Source: Cristatella mucedo (Eukaryota > Bryozoa > Phylactolaemata > Cristatellidae). Taken from it: 64,000 nucleotides of DNA. A model generated the notes under the pieces. That model was not told where the DNA came from and ran no database searches. It worked only from the letters and a program-made list of their open reading frames with translations. Shown piece after piece: positions 21,724 through 31,239 of this stretch. The stretch's first letter is position 1, and each line of letters opens with the position of its first letter. The translations under genes were made by a program, and so were the position numbers. The DNA lies in assembly GCA_009760855.2 (NCBI GenBank), contig WPIO01000213.1:225001-289000 (forward strand). The letters are read 5' to 3'.

Positions 21724-22071
21724 CTATCTTTGCAACATATTTTTTGGTGCTTTTCGAGATGAAGCAAGGTAATCAACAGCAGAACTGATTGAAGGTATTA
21801 CACCTCTATTTCCAGCAGCAAGTTCACTTAACCATAGATCAAGTTTATCAAGTACTTCTTTTTCAGATTTTACAAACAATAGAACTATCTCTATTCCTTG
21901 TCCTTGTTTTGGATTGAATTTATCTCCAAGATAATCAACAATACTACTTCCATTAGGCGTTTTGTTTGGTTTAGAATGTAAATCAGTATAAATATTCAAA
22001 AGACCTCCTTCATATAACTCTTTGTTGCTTTCGTTAAGACTATCTAGTGATTCTCTCAACTTTTTACTCAT
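21724..22071 (-). CDS. Hypothetical protein, intact
   Basis: 115 codons starting MSKKLRESLDSLNESNKEL, with helical ends and IEIVLLFVKSEKEVLDKLDLWLSEL in the middle. No family recognised. The TATAG motif is not obvious here (GGTAAG precedes the ATG), so it may be translated from an upstream transcript. Confidence 0.5.
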   Translation of the reverse strand: MSKKLRESLDSLNESNKELYEGGLLNIYTDLHSKPNKTPNGSSIVDYLGDKFNPKQGQGIEIVLLFVKSEKEVLDKLDLWLSELAAGNRGVIPSISSAVDYLASSRKAPKNMLQR

Positions 22072-22099
22072 CTTACCCTTAGTTTTTACTAAGAATCAC

Positions 22100-22255
22100 T
22101 TATTTCTCCCTTTTAGGAGCTTCTATTGCAAGAGGTTCAACAACTGGAGTTTCAATAATTCTCGCTTTTACTTTCTCCACTCTTCTAGTTCCTGTAGAAG
22201 GGTTAACATTAAGAATTTCAGAAATAAATTGTCTAGTAGCTTTTAGATATTTCAT
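22100..22255 (-). CDS. Small basic hypothetical protein
   Basis: A 51-codon frame, MKYLKATRQFISEIL then RRVEKVKARIIETPVVEP. It lies between two other minus-strand genes with no room for another reading of the DNA. No family recognised. Confidence 0.35.
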   Translation of the reverse strand: MKYLKATRQFISEILNVNPSTGTRRVEKVKARIIETPVVEPLAIEAPKREK

Positions 22256-22293
22256 TTTTTCATTATTAGGAGCATTTGTAATTGCACAATTAA

Positions 22294-22836
22294 TTAAATT
22301 AAGTTATTTTTTTGTTTCTTTTCATTAAATGCAGTAACTGCTCTTGAAAGTGCTCTTGAAATATCGGGTGTTGATTTCTCTTCAATAGCTCTCTTTGCTT
22401 CATCCAATACTCTTTTTATTTCTTCTTTAAATTCTATCCTATTTTTAAACTGATCTTTATAATCTAAATGCATACTATTCATCAAACTTTTTAGTTTATC
22501 ACCATATTCAATAACGTCATAACCCAATGCTTTTTGTATTTCTCCTTTTTGTTCCATTTGAACTGCAAGTGATGGTCTAATTCTTTTTAATTTACTAATA
22601 ACAGCATTACCAGAGTCATCAGTTGATTTCTCTAACGCGCGTTCATTTAGTTCATGTTCAACTCTATCTTTTGCTTGCATTTTTGCTTCAATCCTTTGTA
22701 TCTCTTGAGCATTATCAAGTATACCAGCAACACGTAAACTTTCTAAATTAACAAGTTTATTCTCTAAATCTATTGCTTCTTGAACACTTCCTTTGTAAGG
22801 TTTGTTTTTACTTTCATATATTCTACCAATAATCAT
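22294..22836 (-). CDS. Helical hypothetical protein, intact
   Basis: 180 codons, starting behind GAATATAGGAGAAA. Begins MIIGRIYESKNKPYKG and is then almost wholly charged helix (EIQRIEAKMQAKDRVEHEL, EFKEEIKRVLDEAKRAIEE). No family recognised. Sits just downstream of the packaging ATPase. One of the few longer genes of the element without a break. Confidence 0.6.
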   Translation of the reverse strand: MIIGRIYESKNKPYKGSVQEAIDLENKLVNLESLRVAGILDNAQEIQRIEAKMQAKDRVEHELNERALEKSTDDSGNAVISKLKRIRPSLAVQMEQKGEIQKALGYDVIEYGDKLKSLMNSMHLDYKDQFKNRIEFKEEIKRVLDEAKRAIEEKSTPDISRALSRAVTAFNEKKQKNNLI

Positions 22837-22848
22837 TTTCTCCTATAT

Positions 22849-23517
22849 TCAATTAAAATTAGTTATTAATTGTTTACCTGAACTATCTACCGACCAAAAT
22901 CTTCCTTCTGATTCTGTTTTAGTTAGATCAATAACACAGTAACTAAATCTGTTTCTAGTGCAAGAGTTGACCCATTCTCTAAATTGTTTCTTATCAATAT
23001 CACCAACATATGAATCACGAATACATTCTATATCAATATTATTTTTTTAAAGATAATTATCATATTTATATTGTTTCTTATTTCTCTTCTAGGAATATTA
23101 GTAAATCCTTGAGCAAGATAAAATATGTTCAATCTTTTATGTCTTCCTCTAGTAAAATAATCTATTATCTTAGATTGATCTTCTGTCATTAAATCATCTA
23201 ATACAACAACATTCTTACAATTCTTATAAGAATCAACTTCTGGCATCATTTCAATTCCATTAACCCAAACGTAAGCAGGTTTCTCTTTAGTCATTTACAT
23301 AAGACCACGATATAACTTTTGATCTAAACCGTGAAGCAATGACTGTACAAGTATCATAATTGAGCATTCCATAAAATATCCAATTCATTACCAACTGTGA
23401 TTTACCTGTTCCACTTGGTCCAAGCACTAATGCTCTAATAGGAACTTTGGGTAACGGTTCTTTATGTCCAGTATCTATATCTTGTCCAAAATTGAATGGT
23501 TTAACTTGCAAAGACAC
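22849..23517 (-). pseudogene. FtsK/HerA-type DNA-packaging ATPase, broken
   Basis: Walker A ALVLGPSGTGKSQLV in the first block (23517-23287), Walker B NVVVLDDLM in the second (23294-23028), followed by DYFTRGRHKRLNIFYLAQGF, the sensor/arginine-finger-like region of Polinton and adenovirus-like packaging ATPases, and a further block to 22849 with DSYVGDIDKKQFREWV. A frameshift near 23300-23340 and another near 23040 separate the blocks. The start codon position reads GTG (23517-23515) behind AATATAGAAAAA, so an ATG has probably been lost. The enzyme would pump viral DNA into capsids. Confidence 0.85.
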
Positions 23518-23569
23518 TTTTTCTATATTGTAATAGATATGTAAATATATTGTTTGAAGTGTAAAAAAA

Positions 23570-24148
23570 CAAATAGATACTATACACGAAGAATACGCAG
23601 AAGTGGATGGTACGAAAGGAATGAGAGGAATGCTTAAAAGGCGTCTGTACTATTTATAATAGTGAGAAGTCAAAGCTTGTTAAGTTGAGATCTGATGTTG
23701 GTTCTGGCAGACATCAAGTAAGTAAAGGTTCAGGCAGACATCAAGTAAGTAAAGGTTCAGGCAGACAACCAACAAGTAAAGTTGGTAGAGGTATAAAACA
23801 AGTACGTGGGTGAGAATCTGTTCCAATACCTGCCCTCTTTCCAGCAATATCAAATGCACTGAGTTAAAAATTCTCATGTAGTACTGATAGATATACTGGT
23901 ACAGGAGTTGGTGGTTGTGCAGATAAAGAAAAAATGATTGCAGAGCTAAAAAAGACTATTGATCAATTAAAAAAAAGTAAGATCATCACCTTGGACTGAT
24001 ATAGAAATATGTTGGTGCACCACCAATGCCTGAAGTAATAAAATATTTTGGTGTTATACCAACATTTCAGACTTTTACGTTACAAGAATACGATCAAACA
24101 AATTGCGGAAGGAGGTGCTTAATATTCTTAAAACTAATGCAAGAATAA
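23570..24148 (+). pseudogene. Adenovirus-type cysteine protease remnant with basic repeat segment
   Basis: The 3' part (after about 24005) reads YVGAPPMPEVIKYFGV and then LQEYDQTNCGRRCLIFLKL. This is the Gln...Asn-Cys-Gly...Cys-Leu-x-Phe-Leu end of the Ulp1/adenain-like proteases of Polintons, including the catalytic Cys. The 5' part carries a 27-bp repeat (23701-23781) coding GSGRHQVSK units and a helical stretch MIAELKKTIDQLKK. The region expected to hold the catalytic His is not recognisable, so a deletion or scrambled frame is likely. The protease would mature capsid proteins. The basic segment could instead belong to a separate core protein. Confidence 0.6.
23701..23781 (+). repeat. 27-bp tandem repeat, three units
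   Basis: Units at 23701, 23728 and 23755 share GGCAGACA and AAGTAAAG. The second and first differ by one base; the third is diverged. They encode GSGR-containing nonapeptides. Confidence 0.85.
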
Positions 24149-24210
24149 GATTTTGGATCGACAATGGAATTATTAATTTAATTTAAACATTTTCTTTTCC
24201 TTGTATAGAA

Positions 24211-24720
24211 ATGGAAACGGAGAATAAAAAATTCGTTGTACGCGAAAATGCTGCAGTCGTAATTCCTAAAGGAAAATCAGCACGTATTCACATTGAAGAG
24301 AAAATTAAGTAAAGATTCTAAGCCGTACTTTAATGCATGGATGTATATTACAGAAGATATGAGACCTGTACTTGAAGATATTGCTAATAGAGCAAGTATG
24401 AAGCTTGAATTTAGTGGATATGATATGAGCGCTCGCTCAACTATTGGTAGTAGAATTGGATTTGGAAATAAACCAAGTATATTCTTTGATCAAAAGAACA
24501 AAACAATTAAACTTACTAGTGTTGCTGAAATAATTCAAAGGTTTCGTAATGACTTTGCTGTTACTGGTATTCTTGATATGTAACTAGAGATTCTTATAAT
24601 TCAGAAAAAAGACGTAATATTAGATTGAAGATTGATCAAGTTAAAGTGTATCCTGTAGATAAAAAACAATCACAGAATAAGTTTAATCCTCTGATTATTA
24701 GATACAAAACACATATATAA
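24211..24720 (+). pseudogene. Hypothetical protein, two frameshifts
   Basis: Start behind TTGTATAGAA. The first block METENKKFVVRENAAVVIP is followed by the main block (24293-24583) with YFNAWMYITEDMRPVLEDI and a last block ending in FNPLIIRYKTHI. About 165 codons in all. No family recognised. It converges on the phospholipase gene, with 33 bases between stops. A structural role is plausible from context only. Confidence 0.5.
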
Positions 24721-24753
24721 AACAAAAATAAAAAGTAGATTAGTTATTATATC

Positions 24754-25561
24754 TTATTTTTTACTTATAGATAACATCTTATCAACAAGATTCTTTGCAT
24801 AATTAGTTATCTTAGTAATACTTGACGGGTTGCTTACTTTATCTTTTAAGAATTCCATTGCGAACTTGCTGTCTAAATGGAAGCACCAATACCAACACCA
24901 AAACCAAGTTTAGCCTTAGCAGCCATTATTGCAGCCACCGTTTTTGCATCTTCTCTGACATAAGCTGCTCGTTTTGGGTCAAGTGCAATACGAGCTGCTG
25001 ATTCTGCTAAAACAAAATCTGATAGATTTCTTATTTCAGTTCTTTTTGTATTCAGTATCAGATCATCAGTATCAGTATCAGTATTAGTTCAGTCTCAGAT
25101 GTAGTCTCAGTATAAAGACTATCGTGTACTAATGCAGCTCTGTCAAGAGCATTCACACCCTCGTACCCTTCATCTAAACGTTTTCTAAACTTGGTGCCAG
25201 GGCCAGCAAATGAGTAAGCTCCAATATTATTGAATGAACCTCCAAGAAAAAATTCGCTCTTTACGTCTTTAGGTAATTTTAAGTGAAATTTCCTACCACC
25301 TGATAATTTATTTATTATATCTACACTTCCTGAACCCTGTCTTCTATTTGCTTTCAATTGTTTAAGACTTATATTTCATTGCAATCCTGTACTAGCAATT
25401 CTACTTTTTTCTATTCTTTTTAGTTGAGTATTAGTAACAAGTATAGAAGCAGATCCAGATAAATCTTGGTGTTTCAATCTTATAGAAATTGGTTCCATTG
25501 ATTTATGTATTAGTTTTACCTGATGATCGGATAATGATAGTTTTGTTTTGTGATACGACAT
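24754..25561 (-). pseudogene. Virion protein with parvovirus-VP1-type phospholipase A2 domain
   Basis: Start behind TTTATATAGAA. The N-terminal 61 codons (MSYHKTKLSLSDHQVKLIH) resemble the short core/pX-like segment of Polinton proteins. An in-frame TGA follows at about 25376. The frame then continues into YSFAGPGTKFRKRL, GVNALDRAALVHDSLY. Here the GPGT Ca-binding turn and the His-Asp dyad match the PLA2 domain used by parvoviruses to breach endosomes. Past a frameshift near 25085 the second PLA2 helix region (AYVREDAKTVAAIMAAK) and a C-terminal helix to 24754 can be read. It would be a membrane-lytic entry factor in the capsid. Broken here. Confidence 0.72.
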
Positions 25562-25613
25562 TTCTATATAAATTAAGATTATTTTAAACAGATAAAAAAC
25601 AGCATATATAAAG

Positions 25614-26155
25614 ATGTCAGATGATTGTTCTAGAGTTGACGAGACTGCTGTTTTTAGAGAACGTGTTATTGAATTATTAGATTACAATGCTTTTACTGGG
25701 AAATTTGTCTGGAAAACATCTCGTGGTGGAAGTGCAAGAGCAGGACAAGAGGCAGGTTGTATTGAGAAGAATGGATATAGGCTTAAAGGAATAGATGGTA
25801 AACTATACAAAAGTCATAGAATTGCCTGGCTCATTTGTAAATTGAAATGCCTATCTTTCAAATAGATCACATTAATGGTATAAAGACTGATAATATAATT
25901 TCAAATTTACATGAAGCAACACATTCAGAAAATCAAAGAAACAAAGGAAAACGAAAAGGTCTATCGTCTGAATTTATAGGTGTTCATTGGGATAGAAGAG
26001 TAAATAAATAGAGAGCAAATGTTAGAATAGATGGAGAAAAAAAGCACATTGGTCTTTTTGAAAAAGAAGAAGATGCTGCAACTGCACATGATGTGGTTGC
26101 AATAAAGCTTCATATTGAATTTGCACGTCCTAATTTCACATATTGTTTAGATTAA
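25614..26155 (+). pseudogene. AP2-HNH endonuclease-like gene, frameshifted
   Basis: Start behind CATATATAAAG. The first 83 codons end near 25865; from about 25851 a shifted frame carries FQIDHINGIKTDNIISNL, the HNH nuclease core, then SSEFIGVHWDRR and HIGLFEKEEDAATAHD, an AP2/ERF DNA-binding domain, interrupted by one TAG. NUMOD/HNH/AP2 proteins of this layout are mobile endonucleases in phages and large algal viruses. The gene sits on the opposite strand between two minus-strand genes, as an invading gene would. Probably a homing-endonuclease-like passenger. Confidence 0.8.
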
Positions 26156-26184
26156 GATAATAAAATAGTTAGATATTCAGACTA

Positions 26185-26413
26185 TTAGTTGCCGCATCTT
26201 TTCTTTAACTCACTAAGTAACTTTTTAACTTCTCTATCAATCTCTTCTGGTGATGTCCCCTGCGCATAAAGTACGGAAAGTAACAATTCTGACTCAGCCT
26301 TATAACTACATGTCTTTATACCACCGACTTTACTTGCTTCTACTTGTTTTGTTGCATTTTTTACTTCCGGTGAGAAATCCACACCTCCGTTCTCTACTAC
26401 GTTGCCCTTTCAT
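26185..26413 (-). pseudogene. Small hypothetical protein, one frameshift
   Basis: The open part reads ATKQVEASKVGGIKTCSYKA and ends SELKKRCGN. An upstream ATG at 26413 is in another frame, so a one-base change near 26385 is likely. No family recognised. Confidence 0.35.
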
Positions 26414-26421
26414 GATCTAAT

Positions 26422-26565
26422 TTAATTCAACCTATTTTTTACTTCTGATCGTTGTACTTATCCACTAATATCAATATCAATTCCACGATTAATTGCTTTT
26501 GCCATATCATTCAAATCTTCAGTTACATTTCTTAGTCTTTCGCTTTGCAATGTTAGTGCTTCCAT
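26422..26565 (-). pseudogene. Small helical hypothetical protein with one stop
   Basis: 48 codons from ATG 26565 (MEALTLQSERLRNVTEDL) with an in-frame TAA at codon 36. A TTAGAGG box precedes the ATG. No family recognised. Confidence 0.3.
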
Positions 26566-26568
26566 CCT

Positions 26569-27297
26569 CTAAGCATGGATTTTCATAGGTGGTGCTTTAC
26601 CGGTAAACATAGTCTGATCCACTAATTTCTTTGTTAAACTTGCAACAGCAACGGCTATCAAAATGCCAGCTCCAACTCCTCCAATTTTACTTGCAATCAA
26701 ACCGACAAGTGCTGGAATAGCAGGTACAAATCCACCAGACCTAACTTCTAAGAAATTCTTAGACAAAGATTTAGGATCCAATTGACTCGCATCCCAAATT
26801 ACTTCTTGACCAAACACTTCACTTAAATATTCTTTTGGATTCCATTGCCAAGGATAATTATCTTTTTCTGCAATACGTAATACATCATTAATTGTAAGAC
26901 CTATTTCTAAAGATTCAATCATCTTTTGCAATCCTTTTTTCTCTGACATTGTTTTCCAAAAGACTTGTCCATATTTACCACAAGTAATATCGTCTACTAT
27001 TTGTTTTATAAAAAGACTTAAATCAACTTTTCCTGTAAAAACTGATAGGAATCCACCTAATACATTAGCACCTGCACCAATAACTTTAGGAGTTTTTAAG
27101 ACTTTAGGTACTGCTGATGCAATCTTTTCAGATGCAGCTAATGATAATCTTGCAGCAAGTTTAGGAGCAAGTTTTGTTACTACTTTTTCAGATACATTTG
27201 TCACAGTTTTAACACCTTCTAAAACTTCTTTGGTTGTTTTAGTCCCTTCTTTTATATCTTCTTCAACTCCTTTTCCTCTCTTTACTTTTTTCATCAT
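26569..27297 (-). CDS. Hypothetical protein with C-terminal hydrophobic segment, intact
   Basis: 242 codons. A basic N-terminus (MMKKVKRGKG) is followed by alanine/lysine-rich amphipathic helices (KLAPKLAARLSLAASEKIA), a central globular-looking part with YPWQWNPKEYL, and a hydrophobic helix near residues 200-228 (PALVGLIASKIGGVGAGI, LIAVAVASL). It shares a 12-bp divergent intergenic region with fibre 2 on the plus strand. The amphipathic and glycine-rich hydrophobic make-up recalls membrane-active minor capsid proteins (adenovirus pVI-like), but that is inference. Confidence 0.6.
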   Translation of the reverse strand: MMKKVKRGKGVEEDIKEGTKTTKEVLEGVKTVTNVSEKVVTKLAPKLAARLSLAASEKIASAVPKVLKTPKVIGAGANVLGGFLSVFTGKVDLSLFIKQIVDDITCGKYGQVFWKTMSEKKGLQKMIESLEIGLTINDVLRIAEKDNYPWQWNPKEYLSEVFGQEVIWDASQLDPKSLSKNFLEVRSGGFVPAIPALVGLIASKIGGVGAGILIAVAVASLTKKLVDQTMFTGKAPPMKIHA

Positions 27298-27309
27298 ATA
27301 TTATAAGTA

Positions 27310-28173
27310 ATGGAAAAAGTTAGAAAAGTTAATGGTAATATTTATACTAATCTTGATGCAAATAATAATAAAATAACTAATTTAGGATTTCCTGTTAACA
27401 GTGGTGATGCTATAAGACTAGATTATGCTCTTAGTACAAGTGCTGGTAATAATGTTATTAGTAATCCTTCCGGAGAAATAGCAAAAGTATCAAGTCTAAC
27501 TGATTTACTACCTAAAAAAGATGCAGTAATGAAATCACAATTGAATTGTAAAAATGTTGTTGGTATTTCTGGTAATTCAGCAGATGGAACTGTTTACTCA
27601 GATCTAAGACCTTATAAAGTAATAAACTATGGATTACTTAAAAGTATGACAGCAATATTTCAAGCTAAAGCAATGGCAAGTATTGATATGGGAAATAAAA
27701 ATATTATTAATGTAAAAGTTTCTGATGTGGCAACAAAGCAATACGTTGATAGTAATAAGCAAGTAACATTTAAGTGCTTAGCTTTGAATGGCACTTATCC
27801 AATTATATTCTATCTTGACATGTTAGGTCTTAATATTACTGCTAATGGAAGTACAGGAAATGCATTTCAACCTCAACAAACTACACCTGGTGATATGCCT
27901 GCTGTTGCTGCGACAGGAAAGGTTGTCGCATATGCAACTAATCTTAAAACATTCTTTCCAGGAGTATTACCTAATTTTGGAATGGTATCTAATATTATGT
28001 ATGCAACTAATAAAACTAATTCTTATGAAGAGTTAACTAGTGATAATACTTATGGTGCAAGTGGTACAGTAGTTTTAATAATTAATATTGATGGGACGTG
28101 TAGATATGCTATCGATAAGTTTACAGTTGCTAGTGGAATTACTTTTATAGATTCTATTGTTAGTATTGTATAG
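27310..28173 (+). CDS. Phage-tail-fibre-like protein (fibre 2), intact
   Basis: 287 codons without a break. The N-terminal half has the repeats NGNIYTNLDANNNKITNLGF, SGDAIRLDYALS and DMGNKNIINVKVSDVATKQY, the same N.I.N(L/V)...DA.TK.Y(V/A)D unit as phage tail fibres. The C-terminal third from about residue 155 is a different, Thr/Gly/Asn-rich domain (ALNGTYPIIFYLDMLGLN, IDGTCRYAIDKFTVASG), likely the distal head. Its stop codon TAG lies inside the TATAGAAATG motif of the next gene. It should be a trimeric fibre, possibly mounted on a penton-like base. Confidence 0.75.
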   Translation: MEKVRKVNGNIYTNLDANNNKITNLGFPVNSGDAIRLDYALSTSAGNNVISNPSGEIAKVSSLTDLLPKKDAVMKSQLNCKNVVGISGNSADGTVYSDLRPYKVINYGLLKSMTAIFQAKAMASIDMGNKNIINVKVSDVATKQYVDSNKQVTFKCLALNGTYPIIFYLDMLGLNITANGSTGNAFQPQQTTPGDMPAVAATGKVVAYATNLKTFFPGVLPNFGMVSNIMYATNKTNSYEELTSDNTYGASGTVVLIINIDGTCRYAIDKFTVASGITFIDSIVSIV

Positions 28174-28175
28174 AA

Positions 28176-29081
28176 ATGTTAGGAAAAAGAAGTAGAGGAA
28201 AAACGTCAAAGAATTGTATTGAGAAGACAGGTGATATACTTAGTGGAAATCTAAATATGGATAATAATCTTATAAAGAATTTAGGTGATCCTGTTGATGC
28301 TGGTGATGCAGTAAACAGAAAGTATATAGATGCAAATTTTGTTGCTCAGGTTTCTAGATCAACTAAAAATAATGGAGAAAATTGATGTGAATAATTGTAG
28401 AATAGTAGTACATCTTGCTAATCCTATAAATCCTAGTGATGCTGCAACGAAGGATTATGCTGATACGAAATTGCCACTTACAGTTGAAACAATTAGAGGA
28501 AATCTAGTTGTAAATGGTGATATTAAAGTAATGTTTCATCTGCTGGTGAAAATCCAGACTTAAAATTATACTGTTCCAAATAAAAAGTATATCAATGACA
28601 ACTTTCTTAATTTATATGGTGAAAACTTTAATTGTAATTTAGATATGCAAAATATTTTTATTAGAATTGTAAATGATCCTGTTAATCCAACTGATGGTGT
28701 TAATCTTGGTATCTAAATAAAATATCAGATGGAAATGTTGGAAGAATAACATTTTTAATTGCTATTGATTCAACATTAAAGACATAAATAAGAGGAATAG
28801 AATATGATGGAATGATAAAAACTCCTGATAATATATCTAATACCATATTTTCTTAAGGATTATTTTTAATTTCAACAACATATCAAACACCTGATTTAAA
28901 AACGAAAATACTTGCTCCTCTTCCAACTGCAGAAATAAACCCTGCTCATAAATTTCAAATATTTAGAAGTTTTATTCTAAATGAACAAAAAAGACTAATA
29001 AATGATATGCCAATTATATGTTCAAAAGATTTTCTTAGTGAACGAAGTGTATTTTTAACTTCTTATATAGCACAATCCTAA
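28176..29081 (+). pseudogene. Phage-tail-fibre-like protein (fibre 3), broken
   Basis: Start in GTATAGAAATG, overlapping the previous stop region by motif. The N-terminal block, MLGKRSRGKTSKNCIEKTG, is followed by repeats (NLNMDNNLIKNLGDPVDAGD, LANPINPSDAATKDYAD, VNDPVNPTDGVN) in shifting frames. A C-terminal head region (about 28730-29081) contains LIAIDSTLKT and SFILNEQKRLINDMPIICS. At least three frame changes and two stops. A diverged copy is at 59.3 kb. Confidence 0.7.
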
Positions 29082-29083
29082 AA

Positions 29084-30394
29084 ATGCTTTCTAGAAAAGA
29101 CTTACAAATGGATGGAACATTGAACTTTGATTCTAACAGAATAATAAATGTTGGAGAAACTATTGATTCATTAGAAACAGTTAATAAATCATTTGCTGAT
29201 AACAATTATTTAAGAAAGGATTCTGATCAACATATAACTGATAATTTATTTGCAAACTCAAAAAAATATGTAAGAATATCAGATCCTGTTAATGGAAGAG
29301 ATGTTGCTACAAAACAATATGCTGATACAAAAGCAGGAATGTATAAACAAGATGAAACAGTAAATGGAAATGTAAGTGTTCAAAGACTAACAATGAATGG
29401 AAGAAAACCAACTTTTAATAATTATTCTCCAACTGATGTAATTGCTAATAAGTATATGCATCATTTCTATTTGAAATGTGGAAGATTACCATTTGTTAGA
29501 ACATTTATTAATAATGTTGGTTTCATTGGATTTTGGGATATTTGAACCGCAAATAGTATAAGCAATATTGGAATACAAACACAATCTTATTCTTCTTCTA
29601 CTAATGGTCAACAATTTTAGCAAAACTATCAGATGTTAACATACAAAACCAGCTTACTCAAGAATTCAAATAAAAATAAAAGATATTGAAAAAACAGTTG
29701 TAGGAAGTGGTAATTCTATTAGTGATACTATTAGATATACAGGATACAATAAAAGTTCTATTGGCAGATCATTTTTATTAAAAGATGATAACAGAACAAG
29801 AGTAAACTATAAATTTTCTGTAGTTAGAATCACTATGGATATAAAAAAATTAAATGGTGATATTATATTTTTAAAATATATCCACAAACTGTATTCACAA
29901 AACCTATATCTACCTAGTTTAATTGGTATTAAACATTATGGTTTTGCGAATAATGATATGTTACTATTAAGTGAATCTATATCTATTTTTAATGATTATG
30001 AAGGCAATTCATCAAATACGATTGCATTTAATCTTGTTTATCTTATTTTAAAATTTGGTACAATTTTAACACCAACTGATTTAGATTACATTGAAATTTT
30101 ATTAGTAAATGGAGTAACTTTTCAAAATAATTTTCTGTTAGTCTTGCTAAATATGAAAATCGTTTTGAACTTGCATCATGGGTGTCAGGTAAAACAGTAA
30201 CTTCTGATAAAGAAGTTCAAGAATTTAATAAATAGGCTGGTTTACCTGAAGATCCAAATGTAACACCTGAAGATTATATTCCTTTTATATCTTCCGATAA
30301 TATAGATGAATCCAAACCCTCTACAGCTGATACTATAGATGATCCTCCTACTGATACTACAGATGGACATGCACCACCTGAAGAACCTATTTAA
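29084..30394 (+). pseudogene. Phage-tail-fibre-like protein (fibre 4), broken
   Basis: Begins MLSRKDLQMDGTLNFDSNRI two bases after the fibre 3 stop. Repeats: ISDPVNGRDVATKQYAD and SPTDVIANKYMHHFYLKCG. The first block ends at 29545. Later blocks (29680-30140) read SSIGRSFLLKDDNRTRVNY and LSESISIFNDYEGNSSNTI. The C-terminus is acidic and proline-rich (TADTIDDPPTDTTDGHAPP) and stops at 30392-30394. It is the longest fibre, about 430 codons. Several frameshifts. The stop overlaps the convergent gene's stop. Confidence 0.65.
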
Positions 30395-30858
30395 ATCTTC
30401 CAATACATAGTCTCTTTAATCAATTCTTCTGGTATATCAAAACTCTTTCCTTCTTCTTTATTTTGTTCTTCTTCCTCTTCTGTTATTCTTCTTTAATTTG
30501 TTTAGTTATTATATTTATTATATTATATTATTATATTATTATATTATATTATATTATATATATTGAATCAGGTAAAGACAAAATAAACTCATTAAACTCT
30601 GCAATAAAAAACCATAAATACCTTCAACATTGCGTAAATCTATTGCAGCATTTAATGCATTTTCACTCAAAGAATACTTGTGATTTTATCTTCTTTAATT
30701 TTATCATAAAGACTTAAAAGATAAGAAATTTTTGAATCATCTGATGCTAAAATAAGTCTATTAAGTCATGCAGGAGTAAATGGAGGAACACTATCAAACT
30801 CATAAAAAACTCTTGCTACATCTAAAGTGTGGCCACAAGTAATAATTCTTTGATCCAT
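30391..30858 (-). pseudogene. Hypothetical helical protein interrupted by an AT-repeat tract
   Basis: Begins MDQRIITCGHTLDVARVF behind TTCATAG. A TGA follows PPFTPA, then LASDDSKISYLLSLYDKI continues. After a frame change and a (TATTA)n tract at about 30500-30565, an acidic C-terminus (GKSFDIPEELIKETMYW) ends at 30391. No family recognised. The AT tract has probably expanded within the gene. Confidence 0.4.
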
Positions 30859-30893
30859 CTATGAATGAATCATAAAATTTGTTTAATTAATTA

Positions 30894-31157
30894 TTACTCC
30901 TTGTTTTGTTTTTGGTGTTTTAGATTTTTATTTGCTTCCTTAAGCATCTTATTTATCTTACTACGACTCTCCATTAGTTTGTCGCATGTATCACATATAT
31001 CTATAAGAATACTAATAGAAGAACTATCAATATCTGGAATGAGTTTGTCTAGTGAATGTTTAACTATACGTTGATCATGACGTTTAAGTTTTTAAGGACA
31101 GATCTTAACTGCCATTTCTCTAGATTGTTCGTAAATTAAAATTCTTGAGACATCCAT
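30894..31157 (-). pseudogene. Small helical hypothetical protein, one stop
   Basis: 88 codons from ATG 31157 behind CATATATAGAAA. Reads MDVSRILIYEQSREMAVKIC, then a TAA at codon 22, then a continuous frame with LIPDIDSSSISILIDICDTC and a basic tail. Apart from the single stop it is intact. No family recognised. Confidence 0.5.
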
Positions 31158-31239
31158 TTTCTATATATGAAAATAAAATTTTATTTAATTGAAATTAAAT
31201 CTCTTAACCTTCTGAGCTATCTACCAATGATTCAAGATA

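Noticed and set aside
15034-31157. TGA read as an amino acid (altered genetic code), because several viral genes have a single in-frame TGA
   Set aside because: TAA and TAG occur inside genes as well (19032-17610, 31157-30894, 26155), and frameshifts are common. Ordinary decay, partly CGA to TGA, explains it.
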